A DNA stretch of 64,000 nt. Source: Maricaulis maris. GTDB lineage: Bacteria > Pseudomonadota > Alphaproteobacteria > Caulobacterales > Maricaulaceae. The notes beneath the pieces are model-generated. The model was given only the letters and a program-made list of their open reading frames with translations. It did no database searches and was not told the origin of the DNA. The position numbers and the translations under genes were made by a program. Below are positions 35,988 to 45,878 of the stretch, in pieces. Location: the NCBI RefSeq assembly GCF_036322705.1, contig NZ_AP027270.1, positions 1,117,501 to 1,181,500 on the forward strand, given 5' to 3'. Positions within the stretch are counted from its first letter, which is position 1; each line of letters starts with the position of its first letter.

Positions 35988-36467
35988 TTAGTGCCCGGCT
36001 GCGTTCGCCAGCACTTCGCGCGCGTCATAGGCGCGGCCGTCTGACGGGCGCGGTCCCGACCGGACAAGGATTTCGAGCGAGACCGATTTCTCTCCCGCTG
36101 ACGCGTCAAACCGCAGGCCGATACCAGCACCTCGCGAAGACCAGCCGCGCGAGCCTGACGACACGCTCACACCGGTTGAGACGCCGACAGGATTGCGGTC
36201 ATTGCCACTCGACTGGCGGTTCGTGACCAGAAACCAGTCTGCGCCCTGTTCCAGCGTAACTTCGGCGGCACGGCGCAGGGCCATCAGCTCGACCTCGTCG
36301 AAGTCCATATCGGCGCCCGCCGCGAAGCGGATGCGGTAGCGGTCCTGCTCGATCCGGGTCTGCGAATAGCCGCGATCGCTGCCGTCCGCCGGCCCGTAAG
36401 ACGTCGGGCCGGAGCTGCAGGCCGCAAGTGAGGCGGCAAGGGCGAGCGGGATCAGAAACAGGCGCAT
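35988..36467 (-). CDS. Lipoprotein of the CC0125/CC1285 type
   Basis: The protein has 159 residues. The lipobox LAAC sits in the signal peptide MRLFLIPLALAASLAACSSG, so cleavage and lipidation at Cys17 are expected. The mature part begins with a Gly/Ser/Tyr-rich linker and has the family-like segment GYSQTRIEQDRYRIRFAAGA, followed by DEVELMALRRAAEVTLEQGA and WFLVTNRQ. This group is typical of Caulobacterales and relatives and has no known function. It likely resides in the outer membrane. It lies 69 bp downstream of the mutase large-subunit gene on the same strand. Confidence 0.88.
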   Translation of the reverse strand: MRLFLIPLALAASLAACSSGPTSYGPADGSDRGYSQTRIEQDRYRIRFAAGADMDFDEVELMALRRAAEVTLEQGADWFLVTNRQSSGNDRNPVGVSTGVSVSSGSRGWSSRGAGIGLRFDASAGEKSVSLEILVRSGPRPSDGRAYDAREVLANAAGH

Positions 36468-36536
36468 TCAGACCTCCATGACAGATGCCGGTCGGGCATA
36501 AGACATGATCCTGCCACAACCGGCCTGACAGGTCGA

Positions 36537-38687
36537 TCAGTCGGCGTCGGCCGCGTCGATCTCCATGCCCATGCGTTCCAGAAGTACCAGCGCACTGTCG
36601 GCGATGACGGTGCCGGGCGGGAAGACGGCGGCGGCGCCCATCTGGCGCAGGACGGGCTCGTCATCCGGCGGGATCACGCCGCCGACGATGACCAGGATGT
36701 CTTCGCGGCCGCGCTCGCTCAGCGCATTGCGCAATTCCGGGACGAGGGTGAGGTGGCCGGCCGCCAGCGAGGAGGCTGCGGCGGCGTGGACCTTCTCGGC
36801 AACCGCCAGCTCGGCGGCTTCCTCCGGCGTCTGGAAGAGCGGGCCGACGACGACGTCCCAGCCCAGATCGGTATAGGCGGAGGCGACGACTTTCTGGCCA
36901 CGATCATGGCCGTCCTGGCCCAGCTTGGCGATGAGGATTTTCGGTTTCTCGCCGAAGCGGGCCTCAAAGGCGGCGGCGACCGAGCGAGCCTGTCTGACCC
37001 GGTCATCATCGCCCGCAGTCTGGCCATAGACCCCTTTTACCGTCTGGATCTTTGCAACGTGACGGTTGAAGGCCAATTCCATGGCGTCGGAGATCTCGCC
37101 GACGGTGGCCTTGACCCGGGCGGCATCGACGGAGAGGGCGAGCAGATTGCCATTGCCCGTGCGGGCAGCCTCTGTAAGCGCGTCTAGCGCGGTCTGTACG
37201 GCCTTTGGGTCACGCTCGGCGCGCAGGCGCTCCAGCTTCTCGATCTGCTGCTTGCGGACGAGGTAATTGTCGACCTTGAGGACGGGGACATCCTCTTCCT
37301 CATCGAGGCGGAACTTGTTGACGCCGGTGATGGTCTGGCGACCGCTATCGATCAGGGCCTGGGTCCGGGCGGCGGCTTCCTCGATCCGCAGCTTGGGAAT
37401 ACCGGCCTCGATCGCCTTGGCCATGCCGCCGAGTTCGTCGACTTCGGCGATATGGTCGAGCGCGCGGGCGGCGAGGTCATGGGTCAGCCGCTCGATATAG
37501 TGGGATCCGCCCCAGGGATCGATGGCGTCACAAAGATGCGCTTCGCCCGCAAGAAGAAGCTGGGTGTTGCGCGCGATGCGGGCCGAGAAATCGGTTGGCA
37601 GGGCGAGCGCTTCATCAAGCGAATTGGTGTGCAGGGACTGGGTGTGACCATCAACGGCGGCAATGGCTTCCAGTGCCGTGCGGCCGACATTGTTGAACAC
37701 GTCCTGTGCCGCCAGCGACCAGCCCGATGTCTGGCAGTGCGTGCGCAGGCAGATCGACTTGTCCGACTTCGGATTGAAGCGCTCCTTCACCAGCTTGGCC
37801 CAGAGCAGGCGCGCGGCGCGCAGCTTGGCGATCTCCATGAAGACATTCATGCCGATGCCGAAGAAGAAGGAGAGACGCGGCGCGAAGGTGTCCACATCCA
37901 GCCCGGCTTCGATACCCGTCTGGATGTACTCCAGCCCGTCGGCGATCGTATAGGCCAGCTCGAGATCGGCCGGAGCACCGGCTTCCTGCATGTGGTAGCC
38001 GGAGATCGAGATCGAGTTGAAGCGCGGCATGTGCTCGGACGTGTAGGCGAAAATGTCCGAGATGATCCGCATCGAGGGCAGGGGCGGGTAGATATAGGTG
38101 TTACGAACCATGAACTCCTTGAGGATGTCGTTCTGGATCGTCCCGGACAGCTGCTCCGGTTTCACGCCCTGTTCCTCGGCGGCGACGATATAGAGCGCCA
38201 TGATGGGGAGGACCGCGCCATTCATGGTCATCGAAACCGACATCTGGTCGAGCGGAATGCCGTCGAACAGGGTGCGGGTGTCATAGATCGAATCGATCGC
38301 CACCCCGGCCATGCCGACATCACCGGCCACGCGCGGGTGATCCGAATCATAGCCCCGGTGTGTGGCGAGGTCGAAGGCCACCGAGAGGCCCTTCTGGCCG
38401 GCAGCGAGGTTGCGGCGATAGAAGGCGTTGGAGTCCTCTGCCGTCGAGAAACCGGCATATTGCCGGATCGTCCACGGGCGCTGGCCGAACATGGTCGGAT
38501 AGGGGCCACGCACAAAGGGCGCCGCGCCGGGCACGGAGCCGAGGAAGTCGATCCCGTCCGAGTCCTCATGTCTGTACTGCGACTTGACCGGAATGCCCTC
38601 AGCGGGCGTCCAGGGGTCACGGGAGCCCGTGCCGGGGCTGCGGGCGTCGCCAAGGTCGATCGCGGTGAAATCGGGAGACTGGGTCAT
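36537..38687 (-). CDS. mutB: Methylmalonyl-CoA mutase, large (B12-binding) subunit
   Basis: With the start at [19 protein letters not shown] (ATG at 38687) the protein has 716 residues, the standard size; in-frame sequence further upstream belongs to mutA. The N-terminal TIM barrel has the substrate motif [20 protein letters not shown] and [11 protein letters not shown]. The C-terminal cobalamin domain carries the base-off/His-on signature DGHDRG in [15 protein letters not shown]. It interconverts methylmalonyl-CoA and succinyl-CoA, feeding propionate, odd-chain fatty acids and branched amino acids into the TCA cycle. Its ATG overlaps the end of mutA by 4 bases. Confidence 0.97.
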   Translation of the reverse strand: MTQSPDFTAIDLGDARSPGTGSRDPWTPAEGIPVKSQYRHEDSDGIDFLGSVPGAAPFVRGPYPTMFGQRPWTIRQYAGFSTAEDSNAFYRRNLAAGQKGLSVAFDLATHRGYDSDHPRVAGDVGMAGVAIDSIYDTRTLFDGIPLDQMSVSMTMNGAVLPIMALYIVAAEEQGVKPEQLSGTIQNDILKEFMVRNTYIYPPLPSMRIISDIFAYTSEHMPRFNSISISGYHMQEAGAPADLELAYTIADGLEYIQTGIEAGLDVDTFAPRLSFFFGIGMNVFMEIAKLRAARLLWAKLVKERFNPKSDKSICLRTHCQTSGWSLAAQDVFNNVGRTALEAIAAVDGHTQSLHTNSLDEALALPTDFSARIARNTQLLLAGEAHLCDAIDPWGGSHYIERLTHDLAARALDHIAEVDELGGMAKAIEAGIPKLRIEEAAARTQALIDSGRQTITGVNKFRLDEEEDVPVLKVDNYLVRKQQIEKLERLRAERDPKAVQTALDALTEAARTGNGNLLALSVDAARVKATVGEISDAMELAFNRHVAKIQTVKGVYGQTAGDDDRVRQARSVAAAFEARFGEKPKILIAKLGQDGHDRGQKVVASAYTDLGWDVVVGPLFQTPEEAAELAVAEKVHAAAASSLAAGHLTLVPELRNALSERGREDILVIVGGVIPPDDEPVLRQMGAAAVFPPGTVIADSALVLLERMGMEIDAADAD

Positions 38688-40126
38688 TGGGCGGCCTCCT
38701 TGCTGGTCTCGTAGCCGGCGGCGAATCGCACCGCGGTGAGGGCAGTCTCCGGTGCATCCGGCTCGGGCCATGTCCCCTCCGTCTCAACGGCACGCGGATC
38801 CGGGTCGACATATTGGGTGATGCCGAGAATGGGGGTCTGGCCGCTCTCGATACGAGCCAGATAGGCGGCGCGGGAGCGGGCAATCTCGCCCTGCAGCCAG
38901 CCGGAGGCAAAGGCTTCGGCCAGACCGCCGCGGCGCTCGATCTCCTGGAATTGCGCCCAGGCAGACTGCGCCAGGCTGTCGGCCAGTGTCTCGTGCAGAT
39001 AGGATCCGGCGGCCGGGTCGGTGACGGTCCCCAGATGGCTCTCCTCGGCGAGCAGGATGTGGAGATTGCGCGCGACCCGGCGGGCAAAGCCGGTCGGGCG
39101 GCCAATCGCCTCGGTCATCGGGCGGACCGTGATGGCATCGGCGCCACCGGCAGCCGCAGCAAAGCCGGCGCAGGCATTGCGGATCAGATTGGTCCAGGCA
39201 TCGCTGGCCGACAGCATCCGGCGGGCCGTCGTCACGTGCAGGGTCAGGCGACGGGCCTCGCCTGTCGCGCCAAAACTCTCGGCGATGCGGGCAAAGATGC
39301 GGCGGGCAGCGCGCAGCTTGGCGATGGTCAGGTGGATGTCGGCATCGGCCGCCAGTCGGGCCTCGACGGCCTTTGCGGCGCTGTTGGCGTCGAGACCGGT
39401 CTCCATCATCAGCCGCATATAGGTCGCTGCCGAGGCCGCCATGATGGCGAGCTCCTGGCTCTCGCTCGCGCCCGCCTCGAACATGTGGGCGGCGTCACAG
39501 CGGAAGATCTTGAGATTGGGGAAGGCCGCCTGGGCCAGCTCGGTCAGCGCCTTCGCCTTCGGGAAGCACTGGTCGTCCAGCGCAACGCCCTGGCGCGCCG
39601 CGCGTTCGACCGGGTGCAGGCCGAGCCCGCCCTCGACCGTCTCACCATCGATGCGGCGCCGCGCGAACAGCGTCAACAGCAGGTGGGCGTGGTGACCCTG
39701 GCCGCCAAGGCTGTCGAGATGGATCGGCGCTATGGTCAGATCGACGCCCTTGAGCGCCGCGTCCAGCAGCTCGATCTCATTGGCCTTGAGGCCGAATTGT
39801 CCGGTCGGATCGAGCCGCAATTCAAGCTCTGACACCCCGCCCATCAGATCGTCCAGCGCGGCGGCGTTGGCGCGCTCGGGACCCGCTTCCACGAGGGTCT
39901 GGCGAATCCCCCAGGGCAGGTAGAGATCCCGTGGTGCTGCGTCGACCGCATGCGAGCCGTCCGGGCGGGCGAAAAAGACCGGTCCGCGGGGCAGGCCGTC
40001 AATTGTGGTCCGGCCCAGCGTCTCGTCGAGGTCGGCACCGCGCAGGGCCTTCTGCGCCAGAGCGGCCCAGCTGTCCGGCGTTTGTGACGGGAAATCCCCG
40101 GCGAGCGTGCGGATAGTGTCAGTCAT
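38684..40126 (-). CDS. mutA: Methylmalonyl-CoA mutase small subunit (short form)
   Basis: The protein has 480 residues and resembles the large subunit's barrel: [40 protein letters not shown] and [20 protein letters not shown]. The usual small subunit is about 620-640 residues and keeps a degenerate cobalamin domain; that region is missing here, so only the acyl-CoA mutase barrel remains. In two-subunit mutases the small subunit is structural and not catalytic. It directly precedes and overlaps the large-subunit gene by 4 bases (translational coupling). The start ATG at 40126 gives the typical N-terminus. Confidence 0.92.
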   Translation of the reverse strand: MTDTIRTLAGDFPSQTPDSWAALAQKALRGADLDETLGRTTIDGLPRGPVFFARPDGSHAVDAAPRDLYLPWGIRQTLVEAGPERANAAALDDLMGGVSELELRLDPTGQFGLKANEIELLDAALKGVDLTIAPIHLDSLGGQGHHAHLLLTLFARRRIDGETVEGGLGLHPVERAARQGVALDDQCFPKAKALTELAQAAFPNLKIFRCDAAHMFEAGASESQELAIMAASAATYMRLMMETGLDANSAAKAVEARLAADADIHLTIAKLRAARRIFARIAESFGATGEARRLTLHVTTARRMLSASDAWTNLIRNACAGFAAAAGGADAITVRPMTEAIGRPTGFARRVARNLHILLAEESHLGTVTDPAAGSYLHETLADSLAQSAWAQFQEIERRGGLAEAFASGWLQGEIARSRAAYLARIESGQTPILGITQYVDPDPRAVETEGTWPEPDAPETALTAVRFAAGYETSKEAAQ

Positions 40127-40283
40127 GCCCGGTTTTCCTCGACCAGCCTGTTGTCATTCTGCGCGGGAGAAAAAGCGCGCACGGCGCGTGCGTCAAGTGC
40201 ACCGATCAAGCGAGGACAGTGCGAATGCTTATCTCCACCCGCCCATCTTGCCACAGACTGGCGGGCCAGCGAGGAGAAAGCCC

Positions 40284-41015
40284 ATGTCCCAGATCAGTCC
40301 GACCCTTGAGCTGCCGCTTGTCATGCCGGCCCAGGCGCAAAAGCACGTCACGGTGAATGAAGCGCTGCTGCGGCTTGATGCCCTGGTCCGAACGGTGGTC
40401 GAGAGCCGGATCGAAGCTGTTCAGCCGATCAGCCCGGGCGAGGGGGAGGCGTGGATCCTTCCGGAAGGCGCCAGTGGCGATGACTGGTCGGGCTTCGACG
40501 TCGGTGACCTTGCTGTCTACCGCGATGGCGCCTGGACCCGCTACGCGCCGCGCGATGGCTGGCGGATTCATGTCCGCGATGAGGCCTGTGAGGTCGTCTG
40601 GGCCGCCCTGTCCGGCCACTGGCGCGCGGCGCCGCCGACACATGTCCTGGCCGCAGGGAGCCATGGTGCGGCGACAGAAGCCATCGTGATCGAGCAAACT
40701 GTCTCCGACCTCTCCGGAGCGAGCGTGGTCAGTCCGATCGTGATCCCGGCGCGGTCCGTGGTGTTTTGCGTCTCGGTCCGGACCTCTGAGGCAATCAGCG
40801 GGGCCAGCGCGTTCGATTGTGGAATCGCCGGTGAGACGTCCAAGTTCGGTGGCTCGCTGGGCGTCGCGACCGGTGCCGTCAATCTGGGGGTGATCGGGCC
40901 GACCGCCTTTTATGCTGATACGCCGATTGTGCTGACGGCCGTGGGCAGTGATTTTACCGGTGGCAGCGTGACGCTGGCCATTCACGCCTGGAGGCCGGTC
41001 GCTCCAACCGCCTGA
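40284..41015 (+). CDS. DUF2793 domain-containing phage/GTA-like structural protein
   Basis: The protein has 243 residues from MSQISPTLELPLVMPAQAQK, with GAGGAG upstream. The N-terminal half matches the DUF2793 pattern: PLVMPAQAQKHVTVNEALLR, the wrapped segment EGEAWILPEGASGDDWSG, and AVYRDGAWTRYAPRDGWRIH. The C-terminal half is a beta-rich, Ala/Thr/Val domain resembling tail-fibre or spike ends. DUF2793 proteins occur in prophage and gene-transfer-agent structural loci of alphaproteobacteria. No other phage gene is adjacent, so this is an isolated copy between metabolic genes. It converges with prolyl aminopeptidase, whose stop codon lies directly after it. Confidence 0.82.
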   Translation: MSQISPTLELPLVMPAQAQKHVTVNEALLRLDALVRTVVESRIEAVQPISPGEGEAWILPEGASGDDWSGFDVGDLAVYRDGAWTRYAPRDGWRIHVRDEACEVVWAALSGHWRAAPPTHVLAAGSHGAATEAIVIEQTVSDLSGASVVSPIVIPARSVVFCVSVRTSEAISGASAFDCGIAGETSKFGGSLGVATGAVNLGVIGPTAFYADTPIVLTAVGSDFTGGSVTLAIHAWRPVAPTA

Positions 41016-42035
41016 TCAGCGGATGCGACCGCTCACCCCGTCCATCAACCTGTTCAGCTCGAGCTGGGTGGCTTCCGTCATCCCGTGACCATTGACCGGC
41101 ACAAGCCGGAAATCAGCATGCGGGCAAGCCTCGGCCAGATCGAAGGCGCTGCGTGCCGGACAGACCATGTCATAGCGCGAATGCAGGATCGCCATCGGGA
41201 TGTCGCGCAGACGATCGGCCTTGGCGTAAATCTCGCCATCAGCGAGGAAGCAGGCATTGGCGAAGTAGTGCGCCTCGATCAGCGAGTGCGCCGCGAGGAA
41301 ATTACGGCCGCGCGGGATCAGGCCGGCGCGCACGGCCTCCGGCGGATTGTCGAGATAGGAGAGGCGGTCCTCATACTCGGTCCAGCGATAGACGGCGGAC
41401 CGACGCAAGGCGTCCAGCGGCGTCGCGGGGTCCTCGAAGCCAGCCAGGTCGGGCAGTCCGGTCGCGATCTCGTCCTGCATGGCATCCAGATACCAGTTCG
41501 CGATGGCCTGTGGCGTTGCGCGGTTAGGGGCGGGGACCGGCGCAATGAAAGTCCTGAAGGCGTCCGGGAAGAAACGGGGCGCCCCGTCCGCGCCGTGCCA
41601 CCAGTCCAGCTCGTCCCGGCGGGCCGTGAAGACGGCCTCGACGATCAGGGCGCTTACAGCCTGCGGATGGGCCTGGGCATAGACCAGTGCCAGCGTGGAG
41701 CCCCATGAGGGGCCGAACACCATCCAGCGGGCGAAACCGAAATGCTGGCGCAAGGCTTCGATGTCAGCGACCAGGTGTGCCGTGGTGTTGGCGTCCAGCG
41801 ACAAATGAGGTGTCGAGCGCCCCGCCCCACGCTGATCAAACAGGATGAGATCGTAGCGGTCCGGGTCAAACATGCGCCGGAATTTGGCGGACAGGCCCGA
41901 GCCCGGGCCGCCATGCAGGAAAACCAGGGGCAGGCCATCCGGATTGCCGCAACGCTCCCAGTACAGGGTGTGGCCGTCGCTGACCGGGAGATAGCCGGTC
42001 TCGCGGGGAGGGGTTTCAGCGAAAAAGGCCGTCAT
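41016..42035 (-). CDS. pip: Prolyl aminopeptidase (proline iminopeptidase)
   Basis: The protein has 339 residues from MTAFFAETPPRETGYLPVSD. It is an S33 alpha/beta hydrolase that releases N-terminal proline from peptides. The oxyanion motif is FLHGGPGSGLSAKFRRMFDP, the following DQRGAGRS segment is present, the nucleophile elbow is GPSWGSTLAL (GGSWGS in most homologues), and the catalytic His is in PVNGHGMTEA. The Asp lies in SRYDMVCP. Its ATG overlaps the stop of the upstream gene at 42032 by 4 bases. A longer reading upstream falls inside that gene and was rejected. Confidence 0.93.
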   Translation of the reverse strand: MTAFFAETPPRETGYLPVSDGHTLYWERCGNPDGLPLVFLHGGPGSGLSAKFRRMFDPDRYDLILFDQRGAGRSTPHLSLDANTTAHLVADIEALRQHFGFARWMVFGPSWGSTLALVYAQAHPQAVSALIVEAVFTARRDELDWWHGADGAPRFFPDAFRTFIAPVPAPNRATPQAIANWYLDAMQDEIATGLPDLAGFEDPATPLDALRRSAVYRWTEYEDRLSYLDNPPEAVRAGLIPRGRNFLAAHSLIEAHYFANACFLADGEIYAKADRLRDIPMAILHSRYDMVCPARSAFDLAEACPHADFRLVPVNGHGMTEATQLELNRLMDGVSGRIR

Positions 42036-42517
42036 CGGGCTGAGGTGACCAGCAGGGCTCCGACTTCCAGGGCGATGGCGTCGAGGGCATCCGGTGCCTG
42101 CGAGGGCGCCGCATGGGCTTCCTGGGTATGGGACTGGCCCTGATAGCTGACCCGGATCGTCCACGCGCAGGATGACGTCGCTTGGCCGGTACCGACTGCG
42201 ATCTCGGCCGAAAGCTCGTGCAGCAGAACTTCCGGTCCATCGGCGAGCGGGCTGTATTCGAGTTGATGACCGGTCTGCGCGAATCCTGATTCGATCTGCT
42301 CACGCACTCGCGCCAGATCCAGCGGACAGGCCTGCCGGTCGGCCATGCGTTCAGTCATGTTGATGATCGTGTAGACGACCGGTTCAGCCGCCGCTTCGGT
42401 CGGCAGTGGTGATTTCGCCGCCACCAGGGCCGCGGCTCCGGCGAGAGACACCACCAGCGCCGCGGTGGCGCGAACCCAATCAGATTGAAAGACGTGCAAT
42501 GCCCGGTCCCGCTTCAA
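42032..42517 (-). CDS. Single-pass membrane or periplasmic protein, unknown function
   Basis: The C-terminal part is well defined: LVVSLAGAAALVAAKSPLPT is a membrane anchor, followed by PVVYTIINMTERMADRQACP and SYQGQSHTQEAHAAP, ending ALEVGALLVTSAR just before pip. The start is uncertain: TTG at 42517 with GAGG 9 nt upstream gives 161 residues. There is no ATG in a suitable place. The soluble part has one or two Cys and looks like a small secreted domain. No family is recognised. It is coupled to pip by the ATGA overlap, so the two share a transcript. Confidence 0.65.
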   Translation of the reverse strand: MKRDRALHVFQSDWVRATAALVVSLAGAAALVAAKSPLPTEAAAEPVVYTIINMTERMADRQACPLDLARVREQIESGFAQTGHQLEYSPLADGPEVLLHELSAEIAVGTGQATSSCAWTIRVSYQGQSHTQEAHAAPSQAPDALDAIALEVGALLVTSAR

Positions 42518-42627
42518 GTCCCCAAGGCCTCGCCCCCGCGCGACCCGTTCCCCGCAGGCAATAGCAGAACAATCCGGGACGACAAGCCTGTCGGCGGAAA
42601 TCGATAGGTGTCGGAGATGGGAAGTAA

Positions 42628-42702
42628 TGGTGCCGCTAGAGTGAATTGAACACTCGACCTCTCCCTTACCAAGGGAACGCTCTACCCCTGAGCTATAGCG
42701 GC
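42628..42702 (-). tRNA. tRNA-Thr (GGT)
   Basis: The minus strand folds into a complete cloverleaf: acceptor GCCGCTA / TAGCGGC, D-arm GCTCAGGGGTAGAGC, anticodon loop TTGGTAA (anticodon GGT, reading ACC/ACU) and T-arm GAGTGTTCAATTCACTC. A genomic CCA end is present (42628-42630). Length 75 nt. Confidence 0.96.
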
Positions 42703-42794
42703 GCCGGGTTGCCTTTCGGCGAACGAGAGCCGGGCATATAACGCAAGCCTGCCGCCACGCCAAGAGTGTCTTGACGTGATGTGCAGCGTTCGAC

Positions 42795-43016
42795 ATGACC
42801 AATGACATGAACACGCCCACCAATCCCCCCGCCAAGCCGCCGCGCCCGAAGCGTGAGCAACCGGACCCGAACTCCCGGGAGGCGCGTCTGGCCGAGGCTT
42901 TGCGCGCAAACCTCCGGCGCCGCAAGGCAGCGGCGAAGGCGGCCCCGAAGGACCAGCCGGAAAATGACAGTGACGCTGCACAAAGCGCCTCAGAAAAGCC
43001 CGCCGACTTGTCATAA
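42795..43016 (+). CDS. Small basic, proline-rich hypothetical protein upstream of murA
   Basis: The protein has 73 residues. It is very hydrophilic: NPPAKPPRPKREQPDPNSRE is followed by the basic helix ARLAEALRANLRRRKAAAKA and an acidic tail. This pattern is common in small conserved proteins upstream of housekeeping genes in Caulobacterales, but I do not assign a family. The start at 42795 has no clear ribosome-binding site; ATG at 42807 is possible. It is 67 bp before murA on the same strand and may be co-transcribed with it. Confidence 0.6.
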   Translation: MTNDMNTPTNPPAKPPRPKREQPDPNSREARLAEALRANLRRRKAAAKAAPKDQPENDSDAAQSASEKPADLS

Positions 43017-43083
43017 TGCCGCCCGCTTCGGGCCGTGGGATGGTGCACACCCCGTTTCGGGCATCAGTGTCTAAGGAGTTCAC

Positions 43084-44355
43084 ATGGACCGTATTGTCAT
43101 CCAGGGCGGCGCGCGCCTTGAAGGCCGTATCGATATCAGCGGAGCCAAGAACTCTGCCCTGAAGCTGATGGCCGCTGCGTTGCTGACAGATGAGCCGGTC
43201 ACGCTGACCCGCATGCCGTTGCTGGCGGACAGCCGCTTTCTCGGGAATTTGCTGGAAAAGCTGGGTGTCGAGGTGTCCGATGGTTCCAACGCCGAGCTGC
43301 GTCTGCACGCGGCCAGCATCGCCGATACCTTTGCGCCCTACGATCTCGTGCGGAAGATGCGGGCCAGCTTCAACGTTCTCGGCCCCCTGCTCGCGCGAGA
43401 GGGGCATGCCCGCGTCTCGCTGCCCGGCGGGTGCGCGATCGGGGCCCGGCCGGTAGATCTTCACCTCAAGGCGCTCAAGGCGCTGGGGGCACAGATCGAG
43501 ATTGCCGAAGGCTATGTCTCCGCCAGGGCGCCGGCTGGCGGTCTTGTCGGCGGCGAGATCGACCTGCCCTTCGCATCCGTGGGTGCGACCGAACACGCCA
43601 TGCTGGCGGCGGCGCTGGCCCGCGGCGAGACGGTGATCGAGAACGCGGCGCGCGAGCCGGAAATCGGTGACCTCGCTGATTGTCTGACGGCGATGGGGGC
43701 CACGATCGAGGGGGCCGCTACCTCGACCATCCGCATCCAGGGGCAGTCGCGCCTGTCCGGTGTGACCCACCGGGTGGTTGCCGACCGGATCGAAACCGCG
43801 ACCTATGCCTTGGCAGTGGCTGCCGCCGGTGGTGACGCGGTGCTCGAGGGCGCTGTGTTTGGCCACAACAAGGCGCTGTGGTCGGCCATGCATGAGGCCG
43901 GTGTGACCGTCGAGGCGGTGACCGACGGGGTCCGCGTCGCCCGCAATGGCAGCAAGCTGGACAGCGTCGATATCGAGACCCAGCCCTTCCCGGGTTTCCC
44001 GACCGATGCACAGGCGCAATTCATGGCTTTGATGTCGCTGGCCAACGGCTCTTCGGTTATTCGCGAAACGATTTTCGAGAACCGCTTCATGCATGCGCCG
44101 GAGCTGGCCCGTCTCGGTGCCGATATCACCGTGCATGGCAATGAAGCGGTCGTTCGCGGCGTTGAGCGCTTGCGCGGGGCGCCGGTAATGGCAACCGACC
44201 TGCGCGCCTCGGTCAGCCTGGTTATTGCGGGCCTTGCCGCTGAGGGGGAAACCGTGGTCAATCGGGTCTACCATCTCGATCGCGGTTTCGAGCGCCTGGA
44301 AGCCAAGCTGTCGGGCTGCGGGGCCCGGATCGAACGGCTCCCGGACGGGGCCTGA
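43084..44355 (+). CDS. murA: UDP-N-acetylglucosamine 1-carboxyvinyltransferase
   Basis: The protein has 423 residues. It catalyses the first committed step of peptidoglycan synthesis, transferring enolpyruvate from PEP to UDP-GlcNAc. Hallmarks are the N-terminal [20 protein letters not shown] and [14 protein letters not shown], the active-site loop [17 protein letters not shown] with the catalytic Cys (target of fosfomycin in other bacteria), [11 protein letters not shown] and [14 protein letters not shown] clear AAGGAG precedes the ATG. It heads a block of genes conserved in alphaproteobacteria (DUF2948, UPF0262, phosphatase, infA). Confidence 0.98.
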   Translation: MDRIVIQGGARLEGRIDISGAKNSALKLMAAALLTDEPVTLTRMPLLADSRFLGNLLEKLGVEVSDGSNAELRLHAASIADTFAPYDLVRKMRASFNVLGPLLAREGHARVSLPGGCAIGARPVDLHLKALKALGAQIEIAEGYVSARAPAGGLVGGEIDLPFASVGATEHAMLAAALARGETVIENAAREPEIGDLADCLTAMGATIEGAATSTIRIQGQSRLSGVTHRVVADRIETATYALAVAAAGGDAVLEGAVFGHNKALWSAMHEAGVTVEAVTDGVRVARNGSKLDSVDIETQPFPGFPTDAQAQFMALMSLANGSSVIRETIFENRFMHAPELARLGADITVHGNEAVVRGVERLRGAPVMATDLRASVSLVIAGLAAEGETVVNRVYHLDRGFERLEAKLSGCGARIERLPDGA

Positions 44356-44373
44356 ACCACAGGACACGGTGCA

Positions 44374-44835
44374 ATGACGGCTCCCCTACGGCTGACGGCC
44401 CTCGATGAGCAGGATCTGGAGGTGATCTCCGCCGCGCTCCAGGACGCGGTCGCCCTGCTGGGTGACTTCGAGTACTCCCGGCGCCTGCGCAGTTTCACGA
44501 TGGGCTTCAACCGGTTTTGCTGGGAGGCCGGTCGCCGCGACCGCCGGGTCCGCAGCGGCCTGCAGATCGGGCATGTCACAGCGGCCCGCTCCCAGAATAT
44601 CCGTCAGGGTGCCGAGGATGCGGTGGTCAACCTGCTCGCGATCCGGTTCGAGCCGGGCGAACTGCCGTCGGGACAGGTGATTTGCACATTTTCCGGTGGC
44701 GGAGAGCTCCGCCTTGATGTCGAATGCCTGGATGTTGTCCTTGCCGACCTGTCGCGTTCCTGGCGCGCATCGGCCCGGCCGGAGCATGACCTTGCCGATC
44801 TCGGCGACACGGATGGGGAAACGCGGACACGATGA
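44374..44835 (+). CDS. DUF2948 family protein
   Basis: The protein has 153 residues. The family pattern is clear at the N-terminus: LRLTALDEQDLEVISAALQD and SRRLRSFTMGFNRFCWE, and in RRVRSGLQIGHVTAARSQNI and NLLAIRFEPGE. The function is unknown, but the gene typically follows murA in alphaproteobacteria, as here (18-bp gap). Its stop overlaps the UPF0262 gene by 4 bases, so the genes are translationally coupled. No signal peptide or membrane segment is seen. Confidence 0.92.
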   Translation: MTAPLRLTALDEQDLEVISAALQDAVALLGDFEYSRRLRSFTMGFNRFCWEAGRRDRRVRSGLQIGHVTAARSQNIRQGAEDAVVNLLAIRFEPGELPSGQVICTFSGGGELRLDVECLDVVLADLSRSWRASARPEHDLADLGDTDGETRTR

Positions 44836-45314
44836 GCCAGCCCGGAGACAAGATTGTCCGTATCGATCTCGATGGCGTCAGTATCGGGCCAGGCGATGTC
44901 AATGCCGACCATGAACGTCGCGTCGCGATCGCCGACCTGCTGGAGGGCAACAGCTTCCGGCCGGATGGCGAGGTCGATGGCCCGTTTGCCTTGCGCTTGG
45001 CGATTGAAGACGACCGGCTGGTCTTTGACGTCCGGCTTGAGGATGACACGCCGGTTCGTGGTTTCGTCTTTGCGCTGGGGCCGCTGCGCCGGATCATCAA
45101 GGACTATTTCCTGATCTGCGAGAGCTATTACGAGGCTGTCCGTGATGCCCCGCTCGAGCGGATCGAGGCCATCGACATGGCGCGCCGCGGTGTTCACAAC
45201 GAAGGCTCGACCCTGTTGCGCGAACGGCTCGCCGGCAAGATCGATGTCGATTTCGACACGGCCCGACGTCTGTTTACCCTGATCTGCGCCCTGCACCGCC
45301 GGGCCGCGTCATGA
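44832..45314 (+). CDS. UPF0262 family protein
   Basis: The protein has 160 residues. The conserved segments of the family are present: FALRLAIEDDRLVFDVR, FVFALGPLRRIIKDYFLICE and RRGVHNEGSTLLRERLAGKI, ending in TARRLFTLICALHRR. The function is unknown; the gene occurs next to DUF2948 and a phosphatase in alphaproteobacterial genomes, exactly as here. It overlaps both neighbours by 4 bases. It is a soluble cytoplasmic protein. Confidence 0.93.
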   Translation: MSQPGDKIVRIDLDGVSIGPGDVNADHERRVAIADLLEGNSFRPDGEVDGPFALRLAIEDDRLVFDVRLEDDTPVRGFVFALGPLRRIIKDYFLICESYYEAVRDAPLERIEAIDMARRGVHNEGSTLLRERLAGKIDVDFDTARRLFTLICALHRRAAS

Positions 45315-45745
45315 TCCCGCCTTCAGTCCTGTTCGTGTGCGGTCGCAATGCGATCCGGTCGCCCATGGGCGCAGCCCTCTGGCAGCTTCGTTTCGGCACC
45401 GATGTCTCGACCCGGTCCTGCGGCGTTATTCCCGCCGCCTTTGTCGATCCCTTCATGGTCGCCGTGATGCTGGAGAAGAAGGTCGATCTGGAAGACTTTT
45501 CGCCGATCGCCCTCAACGGGGTCGGCGAGCCACCGGCGGAGCTGATTGTCTCGCTCTCGACGGCGGCGGATCGCATGGCCCGGGAGTATGCGGCACGCAC
45601 CGGGGCCGAGTTCCAGGCCTGGCCTATCCCCGATCCCAGCGAGACCGGTGGCAATCGTGACATGAAGATCGCAGCCTACCGCGAGACCCGCGATGCCATA
45701 GCCGCCCGCATCGCGCAGTGGCAGCCGACGCCAAAAAGCGCCTGA
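45311..45745 (+). CDS. Low-molecular-weight phosphatase family protein (arsenate reductase-like)
   Basis: The protein has 144 residues. The N-terminal P-loop CGRNAIRSP matches the C-x5-R motif of low-molecular-weight tyrosine phosphatases, and the general-acid Asp is in [11 protein letters not shown]. The fold and length fit the family; the substrate is unknown. It overlaps the UPF0262 gene upstream by 4 bases. Such genes in this position of alphaproteobacterial chromosomes are usually annotated as phosphatases rather than arsenate reductases. Confidence 0.9.
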   Translation: MIPPSVLFVCGRNAIRSPMGAALWQLRFGTDVSTRSCGVIPAAFVDPFMVAVMLEKKVDLEDFSPIALNGVGEPPAELIVSLSTAADRMAREYAARTGAEFQAWPIPDPSETGGNRDMKIAAYRETRDAIAARIAQWQPTPKSA

Positions 45746-45842
45746 ACACTCGACTTTTGCCCGCAAGGGGGAGTATACACCGCGCTCCGGTGCGCTGGCC
45801 GCTTGGCGAGTCGGTGAGAACACCCAGAATTATGAGCCCCCA

Positions 45843-45865
45843 CAGGGTCAGACCCCAGGGTCAGA
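45843..45865 (+). repeat. Short tandem direct repeat upstream of infA
   Basis: CAGGGTCAGA occurs at 45843-45852 and again at 45856-45865, with a 3-bp gap. It lies within 35 bp of the infA start, just before the ribosome-binding site, and could influence infA translation or be a chance duplication. Confidence 0.5.
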
Positions 45866-45878
45866 AACGAGGAGCCGC

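Noticed and set aside
42518-44367. ORFs on the minus strand overlapping murA and the tRNA-Thr region
   Set aside because: Shadow frames of murA and of a tRNA; the sequence is Arg/His/Gly-rich and without pattern.
45843-45865. Direct repeat before infA as a protein-binding site
   Set aside because: Only two 10-bp copies with a 3-bp gap; too little to claim a function, so it is listed merely as a repeat.
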